The notes below the pieces were generated by a model. That model was not told the origin of the DNA. It did no database searches and saw only the letters and a list, made by a program, of their open reading frames with translations. Both the position numbers and the translations under genes were made by a program. This document shows, piece by piece, positions 1 to 8,264 of a stretch of 64,000 nucleotides of DNA. This DNA is from SG8-41 sp963802355 (GTDB lineage: Bacteria > Pseudomonadota > Gammaproteobacteria > Burkholderiales > SG8-41): positions 1-64,000 of the forward strand of contig CAWDIV010000021.1 in the NCBI GenBank assembly GCA_963802355.1, read 5' to 3'. Within the stretch, counting starts at the first letter, position 1; the number at the start of each line of letters is the position of its first letter.

Positions 1-46
1 CTGTCACGCCGACGGCACGGATATTCCGGACAGTAAGTTTGGGCAT
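1..46 (-). CDS. 5' end of an unidentified gene leaving the window
   Basis: An ATG at 46 (reverse strand) opens a frame reading MPKLTVRNIRAVGVT that runs off the left edge. Only 15 residues are visible, which is too few to assign a family. It lies on the same strand as, and downstream of, the acetyltransferase gene that ends at 109, so it could be the next gene of that transcription unit. The ribosome-binding site is weak. Confidence 0.35.
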   Translation of the reverse strand, partial: MPKLTVRNIRAVGVT

Positions 47-79
47 CACGCACGCAACTACATCACTAGAAAGCCTCAA

Positions 80-205
80 CGCAAAGCGCAAAGAGAAATC
101 ATGTGCTACTAAATTGCCGTTCCTCTTCGCGGCCTTGGCGGTATAGCTTTTCTCTTCCTCCGCGTCCTTGGCGTTTCAGCTTTTCCGACCGTCGGTCCGA
201 TTCGC
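80..205. repeat. Dispersed 'CGCCAAGGACGCGGAGG'-type repeat
   Basis: The segment contains degenerate iterations of a CGCAAAG / CGCCAAGG(C/A)CGCG unit typical of intergenic repeats in beta- and gammaproteobacteria. It overlaps the 3' end of the acetyltransferase gene and encodes its basic tail. Confidence 0.45.
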
Positions 206-717
206 TTCGTCGCCGGCTTCGGCGGCTTTGGATGTATGCGCGCCATCGAATACGCGTCCACGTACGTCCCCTCCCGCAGCGCATAAAGCCGATGGGTGCC
301 CTCGATCAGGAATCCGAATTTCCGATAGAGGCGAACACCGGCCTTGTTGTCGGTGTACACAGTGAGCTCCAGCCTCAGGAGGTGAAGCCAGTCATCCGCA
401 AGCATGATCGCTTCCCGCAAGAGCGCGGTTCCGATCCCCCGACCCTGCCATTCATCGCGGATCGCCATACCGAGCGTCGCAGCGTGCGCTCTTCGAGAAC
501 GAGGTACCGGATGAATGCCGACGTGGCCGACGATCTTGCCATTCACCTCCGCGAGCAGGATCCGAGCGTTCGGCGGCTGATTGGACATTAGTTCACGCCA
601 CGTCTTCACGGATGTGTACGGGATCTGAAGCGTACCGGCGACGGCTCGCGGACTATCGAATATCTTTCGAATGGCCTTATAGTCGCCCGGTTCGGCCGCA
701 CGAATGTTGATCTTCAT
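109..717 (-). CDS. GNAT family N-acetyltransferase, YhhY/AaaT-like
   Basis: Predicted 202-residue GNAT acetyltransferase. Residues 1-160 closely resemble the E. coli YhhY (AaaT) L-amino acid N-acetyltransferase: an IRxAEPGDYKAI start, a 'GRGIGTALLREAI' acetyl-CoA loop, and 'LELTVYTDNKAGVRLYRKFGF' shortened here to the conserved YTDN..A..LYRKFGF core, then YVDAYSMARI where YhhY ends. About 40 extra residues rich in Arg, Lys and Pro follow and are encoded by an intergenic-type repeat, so the tail is probably not part of the fold. The start at 717 (MKINIRAA) aligns with the family; further upstream frame is not conserved. Likely cytoplasmic. Exact substrate not proven. Confidence 0.85.
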   Translation of the reverse strand: MKINIRAAEPGDYKAIRKIFDSPRAVAGTLQIPYTSVKTWRELMSNQPPNARILLAEVNGKIVGHVGIHPVPRSRRAHAATLGMAIRDEWQGRGIGTALLREAIMLADDWLHLLRLELTVYTDNKAGVRLYRKFGFLIEGTHRLYALREGTYVDAYSMARIHPKPPKPATKRIGPTVGKAETPRTRRKRKAIPPRPRRGTAI

Positions 718-727
718 GCGTGTGCAT

Positions 728-1654
728 CTATGGCTGGTTTCCGGCAGCATGCAGCGCCAACACATCCCACACCGCCCGGTTCGCGGGCGTCGGCACACCG
801 ACATGCTCCCCGAGCTTCACCACGCCGCCCGACAGCCATTCCACTTCGAGCGGATTGCCTTGTTCCAGGTCGTGGTGCAGCGATGAGGTCATGTCGGCCG
901 GCACTGTGTCGGCAAACGCGAGGCGCTGCTCGGCGTAGTCTTCCGGGAGCGCGACGCCGTGAGCGCGCCCGACGTCCACGACTTCCTTCATGAGTTCATA
1001 TAAGAATGCGCGCGTTTGCGCATTCTTGCGTATCGGCCCGATCGCCATGCGCACCGTCGCCGTCGTGCCGGACAGTCCGACCAGGAACACGTATTTCTCC
1101 CAGATCGATCTTCGGACATCGCTGGACAGCTCCGCCTGTATGCCCGCCTTCAGCGCAGCAGCGAGCAGCTCCTGCGCGCGCGCCGAGCGCCGCCCGTCGT
1201 ACTCTCCGAACACCATCCGCTGCAGGGTGCCCGTCTGATGGATCACGCCCGGGCGCGCAATGTGCGTTGCCACGTAGCCGACACCGCCCATCACTGCGCG
1301 TTCGTCGAATTCGCGGCGCAGGATGTCGTCCTTGATGACGCCGTTTTGCAGCGAGAGCACCGCCGTTTGCGGCCCCACGACCGGCTTGATCGAACGCACC
1401 GCGGCATCCATGCCCCACAGCTTCACCCCAATCAGCACTAGATCTACTGGTCCGATCGTCGCTGGATCGTCAGTCGCCTTGACGTTCTTGAGGCGTATAT
1501 CGCCCTGCGGCTCGTTTTCGATCAGCAGTCCATGCTCCCGCATCGCCTCGAGATGGGCACCGCGGGCAATGAACGTAACGTCGGCACCTGCGTGCGCGAG
1601 CCGCCCGCCGAAAAAACCGCCGACGCCGCCGGAGCCCATCACTGCAATCTTCAT
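728..1654 (-). CDS. panE: Ketopantoate reductase family protein (ApbA/PanE)
   Basis: 308-residue NADPH-dependent 2-dehydropantoate 2-reductase family member. It starts MKIAVMGSGGVGGFFGGRLA, the dinucleotide-binding GxGxxG of PanE, and keeps the central 'LVLIGVKLW' and 'LQNGV' motifs and a helical C-terminal domain with 'IWEKYVFLVGLSG'. The family makes pantoate for coenzyme A, but many betaproteobacterial paralogues sit with catabolic genes and may reduce other 2-oxo acids. The start at 1654 precedes the Rossmann motif directly; 26 in-frame codons upstream fall in repeat sequence. The gene follows lutA on the same strand, separated by a repeat-rich spacer. Confidence 0.85.
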   Translation of the reverse strand: MKIAVMGSGGVGGFFGGRLAHAGADVTFIARGAHLEAMREHGLLIENEPQGDIRLKNVKATDDPATIGPVDLVLIGVKLWGMDAAVRSIKPVVGPQTAVLSLQNGVIKDDILRREFDERAVMGGVGYVATHIARPGVIHQTGTLQRMVFGEYDGRRSARAQELLAAALKAGIQAELSSDVRRSIWEKYVFLVGLSGTTATVRMAIGPIRKNAQTRAFLYELMKEVVDVGRAHGVALPEDYAEQRLAFADTVPADMTSSLHHDLEQGNPLEVEWLSGGVVKLGEHVGVPTPANRAVWDVLALHAAGNQP

Positions 1655-1664
1655 AAGACGTGAT

Positions 1665-1885
1665 CCGTGAACCGTGAGCCGTGAATCGAAAAAGCAACAA
1701 GAGCATTCAGCCACAGATATACACAAATACACACAGATAGTTCAAGCCGCCTCATCTTCCATGTGTTTCCGTGTGATTCCGTGGCAAACGATCTTGAAGT
1801 CAGCTGCCCGCTCACAGCTGAAAGCTCTCAGCTGTGTTCTATCTATCCGTGTTTATCTGTGTGTATCTGTGGCTCATTTTCACCA
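1665..1885. repeat. Intergenic repeat cluster (CACAGATAYACAC / GTGATCCGTGAACC units)
   Basis: The spacer between panE and lutA consists of short degenerate iterations: GTGATCCGTGAACCGTGA near 1660-1685, CCACAGATATACACAAATACACACAGATAG near 1711-1740 (a longer run, unit ACACAGATA) and its inverted counterpart TTTATCTGTGTGTATCTGTGG near 1852-1872. Similar units recur at 18.1, 18.25 and 60.3-60.4 kb. The right copy encodes the last residues of LutA (..QIHTDKHG). Confidence 0.6.
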
Positions 1886-2601
1886 CCGGCGAGGACTTCG
1901 GCGACGTGCAGGACCTTCGTCTTCATGTCCCCGCGGCGGCGCAGGCGCCCTTCGATGTGGAGCATGCACCCAAGATCTCCCAGCACCACAGCCTCCGCGC
2001 CGCTCGCGGCGATGTTGGCGCATTTGCGCTCGGCGATATGCGTGGAAATCTCGCCGAATTTAACGGCAAACGCGCCCCCAAAGCCGCAGCAGGTTTCCGC
2101 CTCCTCCATCTCTTTCAGCCTCAATCCCGGGACTTTCGCGAGAAGCTGACGAGGCTGACTCTTGACTGACAATTCCCGCAACCCTGCGCAAGAGTCATGA
2201 TAGGTAATGGTTCCAATTAGATTTCCTGGGACGACGCCGACCTTGGCGACATTCACCAGGAAATCTGTCAGCTCGTACATACGCCCGCATAGATTGCGCA
2301 CCCGCTCAAGTTCATCCGGCGCTTCGCTCAGAAGCTCCGGATAGTGCGTGCGTATCATGCCCGCACAGGAGCCGGATGGCGCAACCACTTACTCGAACTG
2401 CGAAAACTCGTCGAGCACTTTGCGCGCGAGCGCCCGGGCCGTCGCGCGATCGCCCGAGTTGTATCCGGGCTGCCCGCAGCAGGTCTGAGTTTCCGGCACG
2501 ACGACCTCGCAGCCCGCCGCCTCGAGGAGCTTCAGCGCCGCAAACCCGATGCGCGGGCGCATCAGATCCACCAGGCAGGTTACAAACAGGCCGACGCGCA
2601 T
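1843..2601 (-). pseudogene. lutA: LutA-type (Fe-S) oxidoreductase subunit, interrupted by an in-frame TAA
   Basis: Homologue of LutA/YkgE, the cysteine-rich subunit (two CCG domains) of the L-lactate utilisation complex LutABC. Residues 1-70 give MRVGLFVTCLVDLMRP and the first CCG motif 'QTCCGQPGYNSG'. A TAA codon at 2391-2389 then replaces what is normally a Tyr/Asp codon before VVAPSGSCAGM. The same frame continues with 'TYHDSCAGLREL' and the second 'ETCCGFGGAFAVKF' motif to 1843. Everything outside the stop is well conserved, so it is a recent nonsense change or a base-call error. lutB and lutC are not adjacent. The last dozen residues come from a dispersed repeat. Confidence 0.8.
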
Positions 2602-2759
2602 GATGCGGTGATGCGTGATGAGTGATGGGTGATAAGCGACAGATGACAACCGTTCTCACGTGACTGTATACGAAAATCCTAAAATCAGGGAAAGACCGGT
2701 TTCCGCGGCCGCATAGAATCGCGATGTGCCTGTCCCGTCTTGACCGAAAGGAATGAGAT

Positions 2760-3798
2760 ATGAAACGGTGGCCTGTTCTGCTCGCTGCAATGTGCGTGGC
2801 GATGGCTCTGTCAGCGGCGATCGCTCCGGGCCGCGCGGAGAGCGTGCTGACGCGTGTGGACCGCAGCCTCTCCTGGCCCGAGGAGCTGCCCCGCGATCTG
2901 CCACCCGGTGCCACCCGTTTTCAGCCGGCTAAATCGAACTACGTGATCGACCTGCACGGCAGCGTCGCGAATCCCGATCTGGTTGTCTTCATGGCGGGCA
3001 ACCAGTACCGCGCCCTGCCGGACCTCACCCGGGAATTCCGGAAGTGGATCGCGTTGCAGCCGCAATGGAAGGGACTGCCGGCGGAGAACATCTTCTACGC
3101 CACGCTGCCGCCGGGCAAGCTGATCGAGGCGATGGAATCGGGCCTTCTGGTGCTGGGCAATTACTGGCTCGAGGTGAGTCCGGCCCGGTTGTGGCCCGAC
3201 GTCTTCATGACCGGCCCGCGGCAGCAACAGCGATTGTTCAAGCTCGGCCTGATCGACCGCTACACTCCGTACGCGAGCAACCGCGGCAGCGTGCTGCTGG
3301 TGCGGGCAGGGAATCCCCTGCGCATCAACGGCGTGAATGACCTCGCGCGCCCGGAAGTCCGCGTCGCGATATCGTCGCCGGCGCGCGAGGCTGCCTCGTA
3401 CGACAGCTATTCTTCGACGATCGATGCACAAGGCGGAGCGGGCCTTTCGAAGACAGTGCTGGCCAAATCCAACACGCTCACTCCGGATTACGTGCACCAC
3501 CGCGAAAATCCCCAGTTCATTGCCGATCAGCTAGCCGACGTGGCGCCCATGTACCTACCACTTCGGCGAGTATCTGAAAGTGCGGTTTCCCGGCGTCTTC
3601 GACTACGTGCAGCTTCCGCGCGAGGGCAATACGATCGACAGTCTCGCGATCGCCAGAATCAAGTCGGCGCTGCGGCCGAAAGCTGCGGCCGCGTGGATGG
3701 AATTCATGCGGAGCGACGCCGCCGCGGCCATTTATGGCCGACACGGCTTCGACCCCGCCACGAGCGAGGAACGCGCAAAGGAAGTCGTACTCAAATAG
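2760..3798 (+). pseudogene. Periplasmic solute-binding protein, frameshifted near 3553
   Basis: Secreted binding protein of the ModA-like type II periplasmic fold. A clear signal peptide (MKRWPVLLAAM..ALSAAIAPGRA) precedes about 320 residues with 'NPDLVVFMAGNQY', 'ENIFYATLPPGKLIEAME' and 'RNPL/AGNPLRINGVNDLARPEV', a pattern typical of molybdate-type binding proteins that judge a gap by 'ADVAPMY'. At about 3553 (ATGTACCTACCACTTC) the frame must shift by one base to continue as YHFGEYLKVRFPGVF and end at 3798 with the usual 'AAAIYGRHGFDPA' C-terminus. Good ribosome-binding site (AAAGGAATGAG). No permease or ATPase gene adjoins it. Ligand unknown. Confidence 0.7.
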
Positions 3799-3903
3799 GA
3801 GCGAAGGAGCCCTGGATTTTGGCGTCGAGCATCGCAAAGGTTGACGCCAAGTTGAGCTTGCGGCTCTCGACAATCTTGTTTCGATATGAGGTCAATGGCG
3901 TCG

Positions 3904-4293
3904 TTAGTCGCCTGCCACGAAGTAGGTCATGCGCCACCCGTGCGTGGTGCGCTCAAAGCCCGCGCGATGACTCGTGCCTGCTTTGACGGGGCATTCGATA
4001 ACTCTCTTTGTGATGAACCCACATTTGCGGCTGGTTACCCGATGCAGTTGCGTTAAGTAGTCTCGCTTAGTGCGCCAGGCGTCCAGTGCCTGACGTGCGT
4101 CGCGATCGCCGCCGAAGCTCCAGGTAAATTCGCGGACCATGAGCTTGTCGAGGGTAGCAAAATCGTGTCGAGCGGCGGCAGAACTGATGGTTTTTATCAC
4201 CTCTTGTGCATCCACCGGGATCGGGGCGCCAGCCACCGCGGAACCGACGGCCCATGAGAGCCCAAGAATGGTGGCGGCGGAAGTCAATTTCAT
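3904..4293 (-). CDS. Small secreted protein of unknown function
   Basis: 129 residues from an ATG at 4293. A signal peptide (MKLTSAATILGLSWAVGSAVAGAP) is followed by a compact domain 'DAQEVIKTISSAAARHDFATLDKLMVREF..SFGGDRDARQALDAW', reminiscent of small NTF2-like or DUF periplasmic proteins; I do not recognise the family with certainty. A TTG start at 4335 would add 14 residues and touch the upstream small gene. Same strand as, and immediately downstream of, the 77-residue membrane protein, suggesting a two-gene unit. Confidence 0.6.
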   Translation of the reverse strand: MKLTSAATILGLSWAVGSAVAGAPIPVDAQEVIKTISSAAARHDFATLDKLMVREFTWSFGGDRDARQALDAWRTKRDYLTQLHRVTSRKCGFITKRVIECPVKAGTSHRAGFERTTHGWRMTYFVAGD

Positions 4294-4335
4294 TAATGAG
4301 CCAATGGCTTGCAGGGCGCCCGTCATAGGTGCCAA

Positions 4336-4569
4336 TCAATGCTGGCCGTCGACATCAGATTTCGCCGAGTGCCGGCCGCTTGCGATTATGCCAACAATGA
4401 ATGCCAGGACCGCCCCGATCGGTCCAAATAAGAAAGCGCTTGTCATCGCCGCTTCGAGCTCGCGATCGTGCCGATTCGAAGAAAACTGGAGTACGGGAAA
4501 GTAGCCTGCGACGGCGACAACAATGTAGCCAGCGATGCCACAGAGCAAGCCGATACCGAAACGCTTCAA
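4336..4569 (-). CDS. Small two-helix membrane protein, function unknown
   Basis: 77 residues beginning MKRFGIGLLCGIAGYIVVAVAGYF, with a second hydrophobic helix 'AFLFGPIGAVLAFIVGIIAS', so probably two transmembrane segments joined by a charged loop (SNRHDRELEAAM). The start codon is TTG with GAGGAACC upstream. Stop at 4336 lies directly before the next gene on this strand. No family recognised. Confidence 0.5.
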   Translation of the reverse strand: MKRFGIGLLCGIAGYIVVAVAGYFPVLQFSSNRHDRELEAAMTSAFLFGPIGAVLAFIVGIIASGRHSAKSDVDGQH

Positions 4570-4765
4570 CGGCAGGTTCCTCTATTTGGTGTCGGCAAAC
4601 TGAGAAAAGTCCTGCCTGCCGTTTGGCCCCCAGGTTTTTCATGGTTCGATGAAATTCTATTGACCAAGGTAAGCCTCTCTCTGGCACAGCGTCAATGTGC
4701 TGTTCGATCAGCGTTGACTTGCGCTTTACGGCATCTTATACATGGGCAGGAAAGGAAATCCCGTG

Positions 4766-5747
4766 ATGCGTTCCTGGCACGGCCTCGCGTTCGTAGCCGT
4801 TATCGCCACCGCGCTTGCCTCCGCCGCACCCGGCCGCGCGCAGACACCGCCCAAATACCCGGTGAAACCGATCCGCATCGTGGTGCCCTCCAGCGCCGGA
4901 GGCACGCAAGACACTCTGGCGCGCCTGATCGCGCCGAAGCTGAGCGACGGCTTGAAACAGCCCGTGGTGGTGGAAAACCGATCCGGCGCGGGTGGGATGC
5001 TCGGCGCTTCCGTCGTCGCCAAGGCCGCCCCGGACGGTTACACCCTGCTCCTCGCATCGCCCGGCTTCGCGGTGGGCGCGGCGATACGCGAGAATCTGCC
5101 GTCACGACCCGCGCAAGGATTTCACGGGCGTCGCGCAGATCGGATACAGCACCACCGTCCTCAACGTGACGCCCTCCCTCGGCGTCAAATCGGTGAAAGA
5201 GCTGATCGCGCTCGCTCACGCCCAGCCCGGCAGGATCCTCTTCGGCTCCGCCGGGGCCGGCAGCTCCACGCACATGAGCGCGGAAAGGTTCAAGCTCGCC
5301 GCCGGCATCGACGCCAAGCACGTCGGGTTCAAGGGCCAGCCGGAATTTCTGCTCGAGATCGTCGCCGGGCGCATCCACTTCGGCGTTGGCGGCTTGGGAC
5401 CCGCACTGCCCTTCATCAGGGACGGCAAGTTGCTGCCCCTCGTGGTAACCACGCCCCAGCGCTCGCCGCTGCTGCCGCACGTGCCCACCAGCGCAGAGGT
5501 GCTGCCCAACTGGGGCCGGGATGGGTCGCAAGGCGTGCTGGCGCCGTCCCGGACGCCGCGCGCCATCGTCCATCAACTCAACAAGGAGGTTGGACGCATC
5601 CTCGATCTCCCTGAAGTGAAGGAACGGCTGCAGTCGGTAGACTTCAATGTCGTCAGGAGCACGCCGGAGGAATTCGACCAGGCACTTCGCGCGGATATGG
5701 AAGTGTTTTCCAGGGTGGCCAAGGCCGCCGGACTCATTGCAAAATAG
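4766..5747 (+). pseudogene. TctC/Bug family tripartite tricarboxylate receptor, frameshifted near 5103
   Basis: Periplasmic Bug receptor, which binds small carboxylates for TctAB-type transporters. The ATG at 4766 follows AGGAAAGG. A signal peptide (MRSWHGLAFVAVIATALASA) is followed by the hallmark 'KPIRIVVPSSAGGTQDTLARL', 'VVVENRSGAGGMLGA' and 'APDGYTLLLAS'. After ENLP the frame breaks at CTGCCGTCACGACC (about 5103): one extra C separates LP from YDPRKDFTGVAQ, which then runs intact through 'SVKELIALAHAQPGRI' to 5747. Combined length about 326 residues, normal for the family. It precedes a CoA-transferase gene by 45 bases, suggesting uptake and activation of an organic acid. Confidence 0.8.
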
Positions 5748-5792
5748 CGCGCCGGTGCGAGCATCCACCAGGATCGATCTCGGGAGAAAGCC

Positions 5793-7187
5793 ATGGATAA
5801 AATTGTTGCATCGCCGGAGCAAGCAATCGCCGACGTGACCGACGGGTCGACCGTCGCTATTGCGGGTTTCAGCGTGGCGCACGGTTTCGCGAACAGCCTC
5901 ATCCTCGCGCTGCGCGCGAAAGGCACGAAGAACCTCACGCTCGTGTGCAATTCTCTAGGCGATTCCGGAGCTACGCGCGGACAGATCCTCGCGGAGAACA
6001 AGCAAGTGAAAAAGCTGGTGGCTGCGTTCTCAGTGCGACCGGGGAGCCCAACTGCAAGCGAAGAACAGATCAACACGGGTGAGCTCGAGGTCGAGCTCGT
6101 GCCCCAGGGGATCCTCGTCGAGCGCTGCCGCGCCGGCGGCGCAGGCATCCCCGCCTTCTATTCGCCGACGAGCGTCGGCACCGACCTCGTCAAAGGCCGC
6201 GAGCACCGCGAGTTCGACGGAAAGCAGTACGTGCTCGAGCACGCGATCCGCCTCGACTACGCCTTCTGCCGCGGTTATCGCGCCGATCGCCTCGGCAACG
6301 TCCAATTTCGGGGAGGCAACCAGAACTTCAATCCGAGCTTCGCCAAGGCGGCCAAGTGCGCGATCGTCGAGGTCGACGAGATCGTCGAGCCGGGCGGAAT
6401 CCCCCCGGAGCTCGTCGATCTTCCAGGCATCTTCGTGAAGCGCGTCGTGAAGACCACGCAGCCGAAGGAAGGCAAGCTCTGGAAGCGCCCGGAACGCCGT
6501 CCGGCGGACAAGCCGCGGCTCTACAACGACAAGCCCGCCCTGACGCGCCAGGGCATCGCCAAGAACGCGGCGAAGCTCGTGAAGGAAGGCACCTACGTCA
6601 ACCTGGGGGTCGGCATCCCGACGATGGTCTCGAACTACTTCAAGGATCGCGACGTGATCCTGCACGCCGAAAATGGCGTCCTCGGCTATGGCCGCATGCT
6701 CACGGAAGAGCACGAGATCGATGCCGACATCTTCAATGCTGCGGGCCAGTACGTTGCGCTGACACCCGGCGCGTCATTCTTCGACAGCGTCACGTCGTTC
6801 GAGATGGCGCGCGGCGGGCACATCCACACGGTGATACTCGGCGCGTACGAAGTCGACGAGACGGGCAGCGTCGCGAACTGGAGCACGGCGGACGCGAAGC
6901 GCGGTGGCATCGGCGGTGCGATGGACCTGCTCTCGGGGAAAGGCGACCTCATCATCGTGATGGAGCACAGCGACAGCAAGGGCCGCCCGAAGCTGCGCAA
7001 GCAATGCTCCTATCCCCTCACTGGAAAAGGCTGCGTGAGCTACGTCGTGACCGACCTATCGGTATTGCGCTGGGACGGCGGCAAGTTCGTGCTCGACGCA
7101 GTGGCGCCGGGGTTCACGCCGCAAGAAGTGATCGCGCTTACGGAGATGGAAATCGCCGCCGGGACGGAGGTTCGTGCGATGGAGTAG
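5793..7187 (+). CDS. Fused alpha-beta 3-oxoacid CoA-transferase (SCOT-like)
   Basis: 464-residue family I CoA-transferase. Residues 1-225 are the A (alpha) half, starting MDKIVASPEQAIADVTDGSTVAIAGF with the glycine-rich 'CRAGGAGIPAFYSPT' loop. Residues 250-464 are the B half with 'VNLGVGIP' and the catalytic 'ENGVLGYG' motif, Glu293 being the predicted nucleophile that forms the glutamyl-CoA thioester. Most bacteria encode A and B separately (ScoA/ScoB, AtoDA); the fused form resembles eukaryotic SCOT and some proteobacterial enzymes. Ribosome-binding site GGGAGAAAG. Probably co-transcribed with the Bug receptor upstream. Likely moves CoA between succinyl-CoA or acetyl-CoA and a short oxoacid; exact acid not determined. 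Confidence 0.85.
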   Translation: MDKIVASPEQAIADVTDGSTVAIAGFSVAHGFANSLILALRAKGTKNLTLVCNSLGDSGATRGQILAENKQVKKLVAAFSVRPGSPTASEEQINTGELEVELVPQGILVERCRAGGAGIPAFYSPTSVGTDLVKGREHREFDGKQYVLEHAIRLDYAFCRGYRADRLGNVQFRGGNQNFNPSFAKAAKCAIVEVDEIVEPGGIPPELVDLPGIFVKRVVKTTQPKEGKLWKRPERRPADKPRLYNDKPALTRQGIAKNAAKLVKEGTYVNLGVGIPTMVSNYFKDRDVILHAENGVLGYGRMLTEEHEIDADIFNAAGQYVALTPGASFFDSVTSFEMARGGHIHTVILGAYEVDETGSVANWSTADAKRGGIGGAMDLLSGKGDLIIVMEHSDSKGRPKLRKQCSYPLTGKGCVSYVVTDLSVLRWDGGKFVLDAVAPGFTPQEVIALTEMEIAAGTEVRAME

Positions 7188-7246
7188 CCCGCATGTTTCA
7201 CGAATAATGGGATTGCGACCGTTCCCAACACAGGGGGAAAAATGCC

Positions 7247-7582
7247 ATGGCTAATGAGATCAAAACAACTTCCACGGGAATGAATCAGAACGTCGCTGGA
7301 ATGCTTTGCTATCTGGCGGGCTGGATCACCGGGCTGATTTTTTTCCTGATCGAGAAAGACAACAAATTTGTCCGATTCCACGCGATGCAATCGATAATCA
7401 CCTTCGGCGGGCTGACTATGCTGTTCCTGTTCCTCGGATTCATCCCCTTCATCGGGTGGATGCTGTTCCCCGTTCTGGGCATAGCGCAGGTGGTGCTGTG
7501 GATACTGCTGATGGTGAAAGCCTATCAGGGAGAACAATTCAAGCTGCCGATCATCGGCGATCTGGCGGAGAAAAATGTCTAG
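7247..7582 (+). CDS. DUF4870/Tic20-like small membrane protein
   Basis: 111 residues, three or four hydrophobic helices: 'VAGMLCYLAGWITGLIFFLI', 'MQSIITFGGLTMLFLFLGFI' and 'MLFPVLGIAQVVLWILLMV'. The sequence 'LAGWITGLIFFLIEKDNKFVRFHAMQS' (residues 23-49, quoted in part) is the DUF4870 signature found in many bacterial membrane proteins distantly related to Tic20. Strong Shine-Dalgarno (AGGGGGAAA). Function not known for the family. About 200 bases without a gene follow to 7778. Confidence 0.8.
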   Translation: MANEIKTTSTGMNQNVAGMLCYLAGWITGLIFFLIEKDNKFVRFHAMQSIITFGGLTMLFLFLGFIPFIGWMLFPVLGIAQVVLWILLMVKAYQGEQFKLPIIGDLAEKNV

Positions 7583-7778
7583 AACGGCAGGGCCAGTCCC
7601 TGCGTCTTGAAAAACGCGGCCACCGCGGCGGTCCAGATCGGTACCCCGGGCCGCCGGCGCGAGCGAAAGCACACCGGCGTCGAGCGGTGTCGGGCGTCGG
7701 CGCTCTGGCCGAGACGGCGGCGCTACGACCAACTCGCGCCAGACGGGGCGAGAAGACAATGCCGCTTTGACATGAGAC

Positions 7779-8246
7779 TCAATTCTTTTCGTCCTTGAAT
7801 CCGATCTGCCGGTGTGAGCCGTCGCAGAAAGGCTTGTTGTTCGATCCGCCGCACCGACACAGCGCAAAGCGCTCCGTTGGAGCACCTTCCTCCCGGGTCG
7901 TGTTACGCAGCTCTGGTGCCCCCGTCACCACATACGGTCCGTTCGGCATAATGAAGATCGCAACGCTACTCTCCGGCGCATGATATTCAAGACCAGCGAC
8001 GGAGTAGGTCAGCGCATAGTCGTCGCGCTTGTTCTCCACGGGACCCTTTAGCTTCGCGGAAGAGAACCCGATCTTGACGTGCGTCCCGTCGCAGAAGGGC
8101 TTGTTCGCCGAGGCGCCACATCGACAAAGCATCATCGTCGGCCGAGTCCGGATCGGGCCACGCTGGTTCGCAAAGCTGGTGACGTCATTCACATAATAGG
8201 GGCCATTCGGATATGGCGTGATACTCGGATTGAAATCCGGATCCAT
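7779..8246 (-). CDS. CDGSH iron-sulfur protein with two CDGSH motifs
   Basis: 155-residue cytosolic protein. It carries two 2Fe-2S CDGSH zinc-finger motifs, each with the canonical three-Cys, one-His ligand set: 'CRCGASANKPFCDGTH' in the first half and 'CRCGGSNNKPFCDGSH' near the C-terminus. Between them is a linker domain with 'NGPYVVTGAPEL', and a similar 'NGPYYVNDV' precedes the first motif, so the protein is an internal duplication. The family is linked to iron-sulfur/redox handling. The ATG at 8246 has AAGGTG upstream and is preferred to the GTG three codons earlier. Confidence 0.85.
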   Translation of the reverse strand: MDPDFNPSITPYPNGPYYVNDVTSFANQRGPIRTRPTMMLCRCGASANKPFCDGTHVKIGFSSAKLKGPVENKRDDYALTYSVAGLEYHAPESSVAIFIMPNGPYVVTGAPELRNTTREEGAPTERFALCRCGGSNNKPFCDGSHRQIGFKDEKN

Positions 8247-8264
8247 TGATATCACCTTGGCGGT

